Source: Simiduia curdlanivorans
GTDB lineage: Bacteria > Pseudomonadota > Gammaproteobacteria > Pseudomonadales > Cellvibrionaceae
Direction of reading: 5' to 3'
Assembly (NCBI RefSeq): GCF_030409605.1
Contig: NZ_JAUFQG010000004.1
Location: 372,001 to 436,000 of the forward strand
DNA length: 64,000 nt
In this document: positions 32,608-40,387 of the stretch, one piece after another
How the letters are laid out: every line of letters starts with the position of its first letter
Numbering within the stretch: the stretch's first letter is position 1
Made by a program: the position numbers and the translations under genes
Notes under the pieces: model-generated
Seen by the model: only the letters and a program-made list of their open reading frames with translations
Database searches by the model: none
What the model was told of the DNA's origin: nothing

Positions 32608-35136
32608 TTACTGGAGCTCGACTTTAACGTTGTCGATAGTGATGGGCGCCGTTACGCCGCTGTCGCAGCGCAGCTGTATAAAGGACATGGCGGTGCCCAC
32701 GCTACTGGCGATAGACACAGTGCCGGTGGCGCCGTCGTCGTCGGCAATGGTGGCCACGGTTTTCTCAAATATTTTTGAGCTGCCGCCGTGCTGCGAGCTG
32801 GACGAGCTCGAGGTGTTGTTATCCACATACACCTGGCATTTGCCGGTGCTGGCGCCGTCGTTGCCATTAGCCGTCACATCAAAGCTGATCACGTAGGGCT
32901 GACTTAAATCCAGGTCGCCCTGAGGCACTGAGCCGGCACTGGTGGCCGCGCCCGGATTGCTGTCGCCAATACTAAAGCGCGCATTGTTGATGCTCAGCTG
33001 ACCGCCAGCCAGAGTGATGCGCGAACCGCTGCCGGTGACGTTATAAAAGGCCTTGCTAGCATCGCTGCTGATGGCCTTGTAACCCGCCGTAAAAAAGTCA
33101 CTGGTGCTGCCGTCGCCATCAGTGGCGGCATCAAAGCTTTCATTAAGGATCGCCGCCGACCCACCGGCACCCGCGTAAAAGCCCAGCTCGCCGATGCTGG
33201 CTGGCAGCTCGCCCACCAGGTCGTCGGCGCTCATGGCCGCCACGGCCGCATCGTTGGACCACAACAACCAGTCCACCTTGGCAAAGTAGCCACTGGAGGC
33301 ATCCTCGCCAATGCGTAATCGGTTGGCGCCACCACCGCCGGTGCGACCGGTACCCAGCACCGCTAGGTCGCCCATCGTGGCACCGCTGAGTTGCTCGGAA
33401 ATATTGACGCCGTCGCGGTAGACACTAGCGCTGATATTCTTGCCATCCACCACGCTCACGTCAGTCGGGTCTGTGACGATGTAGTTGATCTGGTAGACGT
33501 GGTAGTCGTCGGCCATGGTCAGGTCGGCCTCGGCGTTAGCGGTGCCATCCTGGAAGCGCTCCAACTGAAAGCGGCCGTCGGCACCTTGGTCGGGCCGCAG
33601 CAGGATTTTTACCCGCGCATCACTAGGGGCGTTAAAGGCGGTTTCCACTTCCAGACCACGGGCCGGGCTGGCAGATACATCTACCCGCGCCAGCAGGGTG
33701 AAGTACTGCGGATAACCGTCGGCATCGGCCACCACGCCGGTGATATCGCCCTTGCTGCGGGCGCCACTGTCTGCGCTGGTATCCAGTGTTGCAGTGCCGT
33801 CGTTGTTGGCGCTGAACAAGATGTCGGTGTCGGCGTAAGTTAGGCTGCCGGTGCTATTGGCTTTCAGCACCAGCGCGCCGCTGCTTTCGGGGCTGATGCA
33901 GCCGTCGTACACACTCCAAGCAATACTGCCGGTGATGTCACCGGGGGTAGTCACCACGCAACCGAGCGGCGCCACCGGCGTGGCCGAGGCGGCCGCGCTC
34001 CAGTCGCTGCTGCCGGCCGAATTGTTGGCGCGCAGGAAGGTAAAGTATTCGGTGCCATTGGCTAGGCTTTCCAGCACCACTGGGGAGCTGACATCGAGCA
34101 TCTGGGTGGCGGTGCTGATGTCATTGCTGGTACCCCAGGCCAGGTCGTAACTGCCCACGCCCACACCGGTGCTCCAGCTGACAGTAATCTGCCCGTCGCC
34201 AGCATTGAGTGTGGGGGCATCCGGCACCGCGGGCGGGGTGGCTGGGGTAAACACACCACATTCCGGTAGATCAGCCTGGCCATTTTCAGTCTGCGGCTCC
34301 ACCAGCAGGTCATCGATGATGACAGTACTGCCGCCCTCTACCCGCAACTGCAGGAAGGAAGTGGCATTGCCCACCAACACCGGGCGAATATCTACCGGCG
34401 TCGCACCAGGCTCGAGCGTAACATTGCCAGGCACGTTGATTTCCACCCGCTTGCCGGCCACCAGTTGATTCACCGGCACGTTAAAAATGCGCGAGCCGGC
34501 GCTGCCACCACCCCAGTAGGATTTGCTTTCGCTAGAGCTGTTGTTGTCTACAAACACCTGCATATTGCGGCTGCCGCTAGCTTCTTTGACGCAGAAAGAA
34601 ATACGGTAGTCGGTGCTCAGGTTCAGCTCACCCCAGGTGCCGGTGACGTCGCCGCTGGTGCTGTCTTTTTTGGGGTCGGTGCCGTCGAGTTCGGGCCGGG
34701 TTTGGCCCAAACTGAAGCGGCCGGTATTGAGCAACAAAGACGGGTTACCGGCGTCGCTCACTATGCCCAACTGCTCTAGGTTGACCGCCGTGCCCAGCGC
34801 AGGGTCGTCACCTTCAAAGAAGCAACAGGTGGGATAGTAGAACGACGGCTGGCTGTCGTCGGGGTTATCAGTGCTGAGGGCTTTGTAATCACTACTGAAG
34901 AAACTGATGGTATCGGCTTCGCCGAAACCGACGAACAGGCCGTCGCCGAAGTCTTCGCTCAGAATGACAGGGGGGACTGGCACTTCGCCGCCGTTGTCAC
35001 CGCCATCCACGGTGCTGGGTGGTGGCACGGGCAACACGTCGCCCTCGCTTTGATGGTCGCTGCCACTGCCGCCACCGCAGGCGGTTAAGCACGTGAGCAG
35101 GATCAGGGATGCCGCGGTCGGGAGCCTGGAATTCAT
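32608..35136 (-). CDS. Multi-module surface lipoprotein, no catalytic domain seen
   Basis: 842 residues. Lipobox LTAC (Cys20) then GGGSGS. Four parts can be seen: residues about 60-290, a module with VDNNSSSESKSYWGG and SFLQLRVEGGSTVIIDDLLVE; about 300-390, fibronectin type III (PDAPTLNAGDGQITVSWSTG ... NGTEYFTFLRANN); about 395-650, a beta-rich, possibly concanavalin-like domain (WSVYDGCISPESSGALVLKA; VYRDGVN; ANRLRIGED); about 665-842, a second copy of the first module (VDNNTSSSSSSQHGG; SFIQLRCDSG). No lyase, hydrolase or esterase motif was found. As first gene before a TonB receptor and PL1 lyase, it is probably a surface pectin-binding protein with a SusD-like job (inference). Confidence 0.75.
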   Translation of the reverse strand: MNSRLPTAASLILLTCLTACGGGSGSDHQSEGDVLPVPPPSTVDGGDNGGEVPVPPVILSEDFGDGLFVGFGEADTISFFSSDYKALSTDNPDDSQPSFYYPTCCFFEGDDPALGTAVNLEQLGIVSDAGNPSLLLNTGRFSLGQTRPELDGTDPKKDSTSGDVTGTWGELNLSTDYRISFCVKEASGSRNMQVFVDNNSSSESKSYWGGGSAGSRIFNVPVNQLVAGKRVEINVPGNVTLEPGATPVDIRPVLVGNATSFLQLRVEGGSTVIIDDLLVEPQTENGQADLPECGVFTPATPPAVPDAPTLNAGDGQITVSWSTGVGVGSYDLAWGTSNDISTATQMLDVSSPVVLESLANGTEYFTFLRANNSAGSSDWSAAASATPVAPLGCVVTTPGDITGSIAWSVYDGCISPESSGALVLKANSTGSLTYADTDILFSANNDGTATLDTSADSGARSKGDITGVVADADGYPQYFTLLARVDVSASPARGLEVETAFNAPSDARVKILLRPDQGADGRFQLERFQDGTANAEADLTMADDYHVYQINYIVTDPTDVSVVDGKNISASVYRDGVNISEQLSGATMGDLAVLGTGRTGGGGANRLRIGEDASSGYFAKVDWLLWSNDAAVAAMSADDLVGELPASIGELGFYAGAGGSAAILNESFDAATDGDGSTSDFFTAGYKAISSDASKAFYNVTGSGSRITLAGGQLSINNARFSIGDSNPGAATSAGSVPQGDLDLSQPYVISFDVTANGNDGASTGKCQVYVDNNTSSSSSSQHGGSSKIFEKTVATIADDDGATGTVSIASSVGTAMSFIQLRCDSGVTAPITIDNVKVELQ

Positions 35137-35225
35137 TGCGTGTCCTCGTGAACGTTTTTATTGTCTTCAGCCTGCGCCAGCTATTCGGCACAAGCTTACC
35201 ACTTTGGACTGCCATGATAACCATA

Positions 35226-35238
35226 TTGGCTTTACCAA
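35226..35238. promoter_or_regulatory. GntR/FadR-type operator, lipoprotein operon
   Basis: TTGGCTTTACCAA, one mismatch from a perfect palindrome, 90 bp upstream of the lipoprotein start. Confidence 0.62.
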
Positions 35239-35719
35239 TTCAAGACTTGTTCACCCGCATTTTTCTCATCCGCTGGCACCGTTAATTTTATATTGCGCTC
35301 GCTCTGGTCAAACCGGTGCAGTACCAGGCTTCGCCAATTGCCCAGCCCTAAAGCGCTGGGCCAGCCAAACAACACGGCGGACAACCCCATCAACTCATTG
35401 ATATTTATAGATATTTCTAAAAGTTTCGGCCAAGAGACCGATACCCAGAGACCGAACAAATGGGGCAATTAGGGCTTTCATATCGCCGAAGTCAGCTATT
35501 TTTCCGGTAAAAGCAGGTCATTTAACACTAAAGGCTTGAGGTCGTTATGCGCCATAAAACCGATATTTACCACAGCCAGGAAGCGTTATTAAGTGCCTGG
35601 ATCGGCATATAAATACGGTAGTTTCAGCCACTTTTTACGTAAATATAGACAAGCGTCGCAATATAAATCACCCACAAGAAGACCTAACAAGTTTACAGCC
35701 AGAAAATAACGCACTAACA

Positions 35720-35742
35720 TGGTCTTACCACTGGTCTTACCA
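35720..35742. promoter_or_regulatory. Two adjacent GntR/FadR-type operators, PL1-PL1 gene
   Basis: TGGTCTTACCA at 35720-35730 and again at 35732-35742, one base apart (12-bp period), about 230 bp before the start codon. Each fits TNGTNNNACNA; TACCAAA follows at about 35749. Confidence 0.72.
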
Positions 35743-35971
35743 AATTAATACCAAAAAATACCATTTTTGGGCAAGGCCGATGGCAGGTGATTGTAGGCGC
35801 CTGAGGTAACGCACCTTTGTCACAGCACGCAAGAAGCAGGCAAGCCATGCAAGGTTCTAGCGCATGGTCTTAACAGCTTTTCTTTTAATCCGTGAACGCT
35901 GAGGCGGGCGGTTAGTGGGGTTTGTGAATCAACCCTGCCTCGACAAATCACAATAATAATAGGTTCAAAAC

Positions 35972-38900
35972 ATGAGAGCTTTTTCCCCTAAATCATTACT
36001 TCCTCTGGCTATAGCATCGGCAAGCTTAGGCTTGGCCCTGCCCTGCTCAGCCGCACTAGAGGGCTACGCCACACTCAACGGCGGCACCACCGGCGGCGCG
36101 GGTGGACAAGTGGTGTATGCAAGTACCGGCGCCGAGATAAACGCTGCTATGTGTAGCCGCGCGGCCGACGACACACCACTCATTATTTACGTAACCGGCA
36201 CCATCAATCACGGCAACACCAGCAAGAGCTCGGGTTCTTGCGACACCACCGGCGAAGAGATTCAATTTAAAGGCGTGAGCAATATCTCGTTGATCGGCGT
36301 AGGTAGCGCCGCGGTTTTTGATCAGATTGGCATCCACTTACGCGATACCTCGAATATTATCTTGCAAAATTTACACATAAAAAATGTGAAAAAATCCGGC
36401 TCGCCCACGTCCAATGGTGGCGATGCCATCGGCATGGAAACCGACGTATTTAATGTCTGGGTAGATCACTGCACGCTCGAAGCTTCCGGCGGCGAGAGCG
36501 ACGGCTACGATTCATTGCTCGACATGAAAGCCACCACCCAATACGTCACCGTTTCTTACACCCATTACCGCAATTCGGGTCGCGGTGGCCTGATGGGCTC
36601 AAGCGACAGCGACGCCGATAATACCTTCGTCACTTTTCACCATAATTTTTACGAGAACATGGACTCGCGCTTGCCGTTGTTACGGCACGGCACGGCCCAC
36701 TCCTACAACAACTATTACGACGGCATAAACAAATCCGGCTTGAACCCGCGCATGGGTGGCAAGATAAAAGTAGAAAACAGTTATTTTGAAAATGCCCACA
36801 ATCCCATCGGCACTTTTTACACTACCGACATGGGCTTTTGGGACTTAAGCGGTAACTACTTTGATGAAAATACCGTGGTATGGGAACAGAGTGACAGCGA
36901 CAAATGGTTCCCAGCTGGCCCAAACCCAGTGTCCACCACATCCATCAGCATTCCCTATAGCTACACCTTAGATGCCGTGGCGTGCGTACCCGATATTGTT
37001 CGCAACACTGTAGGCGCAGGCACAGGCTTGCTCGAATCGGCGGGTGCGTGTGAAGTAACTCCGACCCCTACACCAACGCCGACTCCTACGCCGACTCCTA
37101 CGCCAACGCCAACTCCTACGCCAACGCCAACCCCAACGCCAGGTGGCAGCCCCATCGGCAGCAACTTGAGTATCGGCGCGGGTTCAGACGGGTCGAGCAA
37201 AGCCAGTGGCTCCAGCTACGGCAATGTGCGCGATGGCGACCTCTCTAGCTACTGGGCACCCAGCGGTTCAACAGGGCGCATATCCATTAAATGGTCCAGC
37301 ACCACAACCGTGGGCGCGGTTAACATCGTCGAACATGCCAGCGCTGTCGGCAACCTCGGCGCCTGGGAGCTAGTCAACAACGACAATGGCGAGCTACTAG
37401 CCACGGGCACCGGCCCAGGTCTTGTTAGTTTCAACACGGTGAATTTGGATAAAATTAATCTCAACATTTTAAGCTCTAACCTTACCCCTGCGATTGCAGA
37501 GTTAGAGACCTATGTAGGGATAAATGCAGCGCCGACGCCGACGCCGACGCCAACTCCGACTCCGACTCCGACTCCGACGCCGACGCCAACTCCGACTCCG
37601 ACTCCGACTCCGACGCCAACACCGGTACCCGACACCACCTTTACCGTGCAGGAAAATGCTGCCGGCTTCTGTGCGGTTGAAGGCGCAGTGGAAAACGAGC
37701 ATGCCGGCTACAACGGTAGCGGTTACGCCAACTCCACCAATGCCACCGACGCCGGCATTGATTACGAAATCTATGCGCCGCAAGCGGGCTACTACCAACT
37801 CAATGTGCGCTACGCCAATGGCGCCAGCGACCGACCCGCGCGGATTCTGGTCAACGGCCAGGAGCAAGGTAATCTTGGCTTTACCGGTACCGGCAGCTGG
37901 ACCAGCTGGTCCGACACCGGCAACCTGGTACTGGCACTGAATGGCGGCGAGCAAAGCCTGCGCATCGAAGCGGAAACCAGTGGCGGCCTGGCCAACATCG
38001 ATCAGGTCAGCATTACCGGCTTGGCGCCGGCAGCGGGCGATTGTGCGGCGGGCGACAGCACCAACGGCGGAACGCCGGTTGAGCCCACCGATCCGATTGA
38101 TCCTACCGATCCCACCGATCCCACCGATCCGGTTGATCCTACTGAACCCACTGATCCCACCGATCCAGTTGATCCTACTGAACCCACTGATCCCACCGAT
38201 CCTGACAATGGCGGCATTCCGCCCATTGGAGACGGCGGCGATCCGGCCTGCGCCGATTTACTGACCAATCCCAGCATGAACTGGCGCGAGTCTTCTCAGC
38301 TACAAACGGATCAAGAAATCGTGGCCTGCTTATCTGAGTCCCTCGGCAAACCAGTGGGCTTTGGCAGCAAGGCAACCGGCGGCTACAACCCCCTGGGCAA
38401 TAGCAAACTGGTGGTGATAACCAAAGGCGGTTCGGTTTCACCGGAGCAGCAAATTTTCGATGCGATAAGTTCTGCTAAACACAACTGGGTGGTGTTTGAT
38501 AAAGACGACTTCGCCAATGAAACCACGATCGGCATGTATAAATTGGGTTGCTCAGATCCCGATGTACTGTCTGCCTTAGGTGGCGCCACTGTCGAAGAAT
38601 GTCAGAACCCTGCGCTTTGGTGCAGTAATCACGGCGTCAGCAGCAATAGTTGCGAAGACACCTTCTTTAATGATCGCCTCAACGACTCAGATCTCGATGC
38701 GCTCAAACTCAAAATGGTCAACTCCAACACCACCATTGATGGCCGCGGCAGCAACGCCTTATTCCAATTTAGCGGTTTCAAAATTGGTTCGGATTCCAGC
38801 GGTGCGTCAACCCACATGAGCGAGAACGTGATCATCACCAACAACCGCTTTGCCGGCGTTGGCCATACCGAGGACCACAATCTCGATCCCGATATGATTC

Positions 38901-39640
38901 GCTCAACCGGTGAGTCGCACGATATCTGGATTCATCAAAACACCTTTGAGAACACCGGTGACTCAGCCTTCGATGTCAAAGTGGGCGCCTACAACCTCAC
39001 CGTTTCGTTCAACAAACTCATCGATGTGAAGCGCGCGGCATTACATGGTTCAAGTGATAGCCGAACCATCAATGCGCAAATCACCTCAACCATCCACAAC
39101 AATTTGTTTGTCACCAACGACAACCTAGTTACCGACAAAAGCATGGATACCTTGCGTCGCGTACCACTCATGCGCCGCGGGCAATCCCACATGTTCAACA
39201 ATGTGTTTTACGGCTACCGCAAAGACTTGTTGAGCGTTCGCGTAGGTGGCCGCATTGCGTTTGAAGACAATATGTTCTTGAACACGGCCAACAACGCCAA
39301 AGGCGATGACCTCGACTACTGGATTGAAAGCCTACTGCGCGACTTCCGCGAGGGTGGGCTGAAAATAACCGGCAGCTCGGTTTGGTACTCGAACACCTCG
39401 TGTCAGCTGCAAGGTTCACCGGGTGATTTAACGGCGTCCCACGGCAGCACACCGGATATGTTTGCAACCTACGATGGCACATCCAAAAACTTAATCAACG
39501 CCAACCGCTTCAGCGCTGGCAGCGATTTAGCAGACTATGTGTTTGCCACTGCCGGCAAAGGTGGAGTAACGCCTTACAACTCCAGCTATTCACAAGGTCG
39601 CAGCACTATTATCAACAACGCACCATCGACCTGTAAGTAA
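35972..39640 (+). CDS. Two-domain pectate lyase PL1-CBM-CBM35-PL1
   Basis: 1222 residues. Signal peptide ending PCSA. PL1 domain about 30-360 (NVWVDHCTLEASGGESDGYD, VTFHHNFYENMDSRLPLLRHG with the catalytic Arg). (PT)n linker about 363-390. Discoidin/F5-8-like module about 395-516 (VRDGDLSSYWAPSG; AIAELETYVG). Second (PT)n linker about 520-552. CBM6/35-like module about 553-686 (NSTNATDAGIDYEIYAP, YYQLNVRYANG). DPT-repeat linker about 703-743. Second PL1-like domain about 755-1222 (HDIWIHQNTFENTGDSAFDV, LRRVPLMRRGQSHMFNNVFY). Both lyase domains keep the Arg in RxPLxRxG, so the protein is probably a two-headed secreted enzyme for insoluble pectin. Strong operators lie upstream. Confidence 0.88.
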   Translation: MRAFSPKSLLPLAIASASLGLALPCSAALEGYATLNGGTTGGAGGQVVYASTGAEINAAMCSRAADDTPLIIYVTGTINHGNTSKSSGSCDTTGEEIQFKGVSNISLIGVGSAAVFDQIGIHLRDTSNIILQNLHIKNVKKSGSPTSNGGDAIGMETDVFNVWVDHCTLEASGGESDGYDSLLDMKATTQYVTVSYTHYRNSGRGGLMGSSDSDADNTFVTFHHNFYENMDSRLPLLRHGTAHSYNNYYDGINKSGLNPRMGGKIKVENSYFENAHNPIGTFYTTDMGFWDLSGNYFDENTVVWEQSDSDKWFPAGPNPVSTTSISIPYSYTLDAVACVPDIVRNTVGAGTGLLESAGACEVTPTPTPTPTPTPTPTPTPTPTPTPTPTPGGSPIGSNLSIGAGSDGSSKASGSSYGNVRDGDLSSYWAPSGSTGRISIKWSSTTTVGAVNIVEHASAVGNLGAWELVNNDNGELLATGTGPGLVSFNTVNLDKINLNILSSNLTPAIAELETYVGINAAPTPTPTPTPTPTPTPTPTPTPTPTPTPTPTPVPDTTFTVQENAAGFCAVEGAVENEHAGYNGSGYANSTNATDAGIDYEIYAPQAGYYQLNVRYANGASDRPARILVNGQEQGNLGFTGTGSWTSWSDTGNLVLALNGGEQSLRIEAETSGGLANIDQVSITGLAPAAGDCAAGDSTNGGTPVEPTDPIDPTDPTDPTDPVDPTEPTDPTDPVDPTEPTDPTDPDNGGIPPIGDGGDPACADLLTNPSMNWRESSQLQTDQEIVACLSESLGKPVGFGSKATGGYNPLGNSKLVVITKGGSVSPEQQIFDAISSAKHNWVVFDKDDFANETTIGMYKLGCSDPDVLSALGGATVEECQNPALWCSNHGVSSNSCEDTFFNDRLNDSDLDALKLKMVNSNTTIDGRGSNALFQFSGFKIGSDSSGASTHMSENVIITNNRFAGVGHTEDHNLDPDMIRSTGESHDIWIHQNTFENTGDSAFDVKVGAYNLTVSFNKLIDVKRAALHGSSDSRTINAQITSTIHNNLFVTNDNLVTDKSMDTLRRVPLMRRGQSHMFNNVFYGYRKDLLSVRVGGRIAFEDNMFLNTANNAKGDDLDYWIESLLRDFREGGLKITGSSVWYSNTSCQLQGSPGDLTASHGSTPDMFATYDGTSKNLINANRFSAGSDLADYVFATAGKGGVTPYNSSYSQGRSTIINNAPSTCK
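37057..37141. repeat. First (PT)n coding repeat
   Basis: Tandem CCNACN hexamers (ACTCCTACGCCG type) coding the first linker of the double lyase. Confidence 0.7.
37531..37623. repeat. Second (PT)n coding repeat
   Basis: Near-perfect CCGACG/CCGACT hexamer run coding the second linker; open in all three forward frames for some distance. Confidence 0.7.
38083..38205. repeat. DPT/EPT coding repeat
   Basis: Imperfect 9- to 12-bp units (GATCCCACC, GATCCTACT) coding an acidic Asp-Pro-Thr linker before the second lyase domain. Two nearly identical 39-bp blocks occur in direct succession within it. Confidence 0.65.
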
Positions 39641-39679
39641 CGCGTTTGACCCAGGGCTTTTTCCCGCCCAAGAAGCTTT

Positions 39680-39706
39680 GCCCCGATCCTAGATCGGGGC
39701 TTTTTT
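39680..39706 (+). terminator. Terminator of the PL1-PL1 gene
   Basis: GCCCCGAT CCTAG ATCGGGGC followed by TTTTTTAT, 40 bp after the stop. Confidence 0.88.
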
Positions 39707-39937
39707 ATGCGCGGTATTTTAATTGGCGCGTTAGCTGAAACTACTGCTCACGGCTTTCCACCGATGGCGTTACAGCAAAAATCTAAAACACCAAATTAAG
39801 TTATGCAGATGTGCTATCGCGGCTGCAAGATAGGCTGGTTGGGTTTATACCCAAAACCTAGCGATTCGATAAAATGTACTCAGGCTTGGTGATGCATGGG
39901 CATTACGATTTTTCTGCACCGCCCTAGAAATCCAACC

Positions 39938-40210
39938 CCCGGGCGAGATGAAAGCCTCCTCACCCAAGTAGTAGAAGCGCAAAAGTAAGCCGAGGCCAAT
40001 CACATCAAGCGGCAGGAAGAAACCCAATCCACCCGCTCGATGCACAACAGCGCCAAAGCCATGGAAGGCAACCCGGTGTTATTGCGATTGAAGGAACTGG
40101 AAGTGCTGGAGAAAATCGCCGCACGCATCAGTAACTTGAACGTCTACGGCGGCTTAGATGGGGTGATGAATGATCTGGTAAAACTGACGGGTGATAAAGC
40201 TAGGCCTTGA
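39938..40210 (+). pseudogene. C-terminal remnant of an SPFH/band-7 protein
   Basis: Frame reads RDESLLTQVVEAQK, a TAA at 39986-39988, then AEANHIKRQEETQSTRSMHN and NPVLLRLKELEVLEKIAARI...VYGGLDGVMNDLVKL to a natural stop at 40208-40210. The MHN...EGNP...LRLKELE pattern is the typical C-terminal end of SPFH (slipin/prohibitin-like) membrane proteins. The stomatin core and N-terminal membrane segment are absent. A terminator follows directly, as after an intact gene. It marks an old deletion at the edge of the accessory region. Confidence 0.65.
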
Positions 40211-40213
40211 TTG

Positions 40214-40247
40214 AAGGCGCAGATTTTTCTGCGCCTTTTTTTATTTT
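40214..40247 (+). terminator. Terminator of the SPFH remnant
   Basis: AAGGCGCAG ATTTTT CTGCGCCTT then a long T-rich run. Confidence 0.85.
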
Positions 40248-40387
40248 TCGTAAGAACACAGGCGTGAGAAGTTAGAGGCCGTTGATTTATGATTAACACG
40301 AGCGCAGAAAAAACTTGAAGAACAATACGATGATTGACGCGTCTTAATTTTTATCTGACCCAAAAAATTGTCTCCTGGCAGGTCCAA

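Larger units (their letters stand above)
35137..35971. promoter_or_regulatory. Divergent control region, lipoprotein operon / PL1-PL1
   Basis: 835 bp between divergent start codons. It contains one operator on the lipoprotein side, two adjacent ones and one weaker copy (TGGTCTTAACA, 35865-35875) on the lyase side. A minus-strand open frame of 78 codons (35232-35468) ends on the operator and is not called as a gene. Nothing else was recognised. Confidence 0.6.
39707..40387. other. Gene-poor junction between pectin locus and accessory stretch
   Basis: Holds the SPFH remnant and its terminator. Otherwise only a small palindrome (TTGGGTTTATACCCAA, about 39839-39854) is seen. The SelO gene ends at 40388 from the other side with no clear terminator. 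Confidence 0.5.

Noticed and set aside
35232..35468. 78-codon minus-strand ORF upstream of the lipoprotein gene
   Set aside because: The second half looks protein-like (GLGNWRSLVLHRFDQSER) and may be a remnant, but no Shine-Dalgarno or family was recognised and its end overlaps an operator.
37502..37954. Long ORFs in other frames across the (PT)n linker
   Set aside because: GC-rich hexamer repeats are open in several frames; the correct frame is fixed by the lyase and CBM domains.
39845..40045. 66-codon minus-strand ORF
   Set aside because: It is antisense to the SPFH remnant, whose frame explains the sequence.
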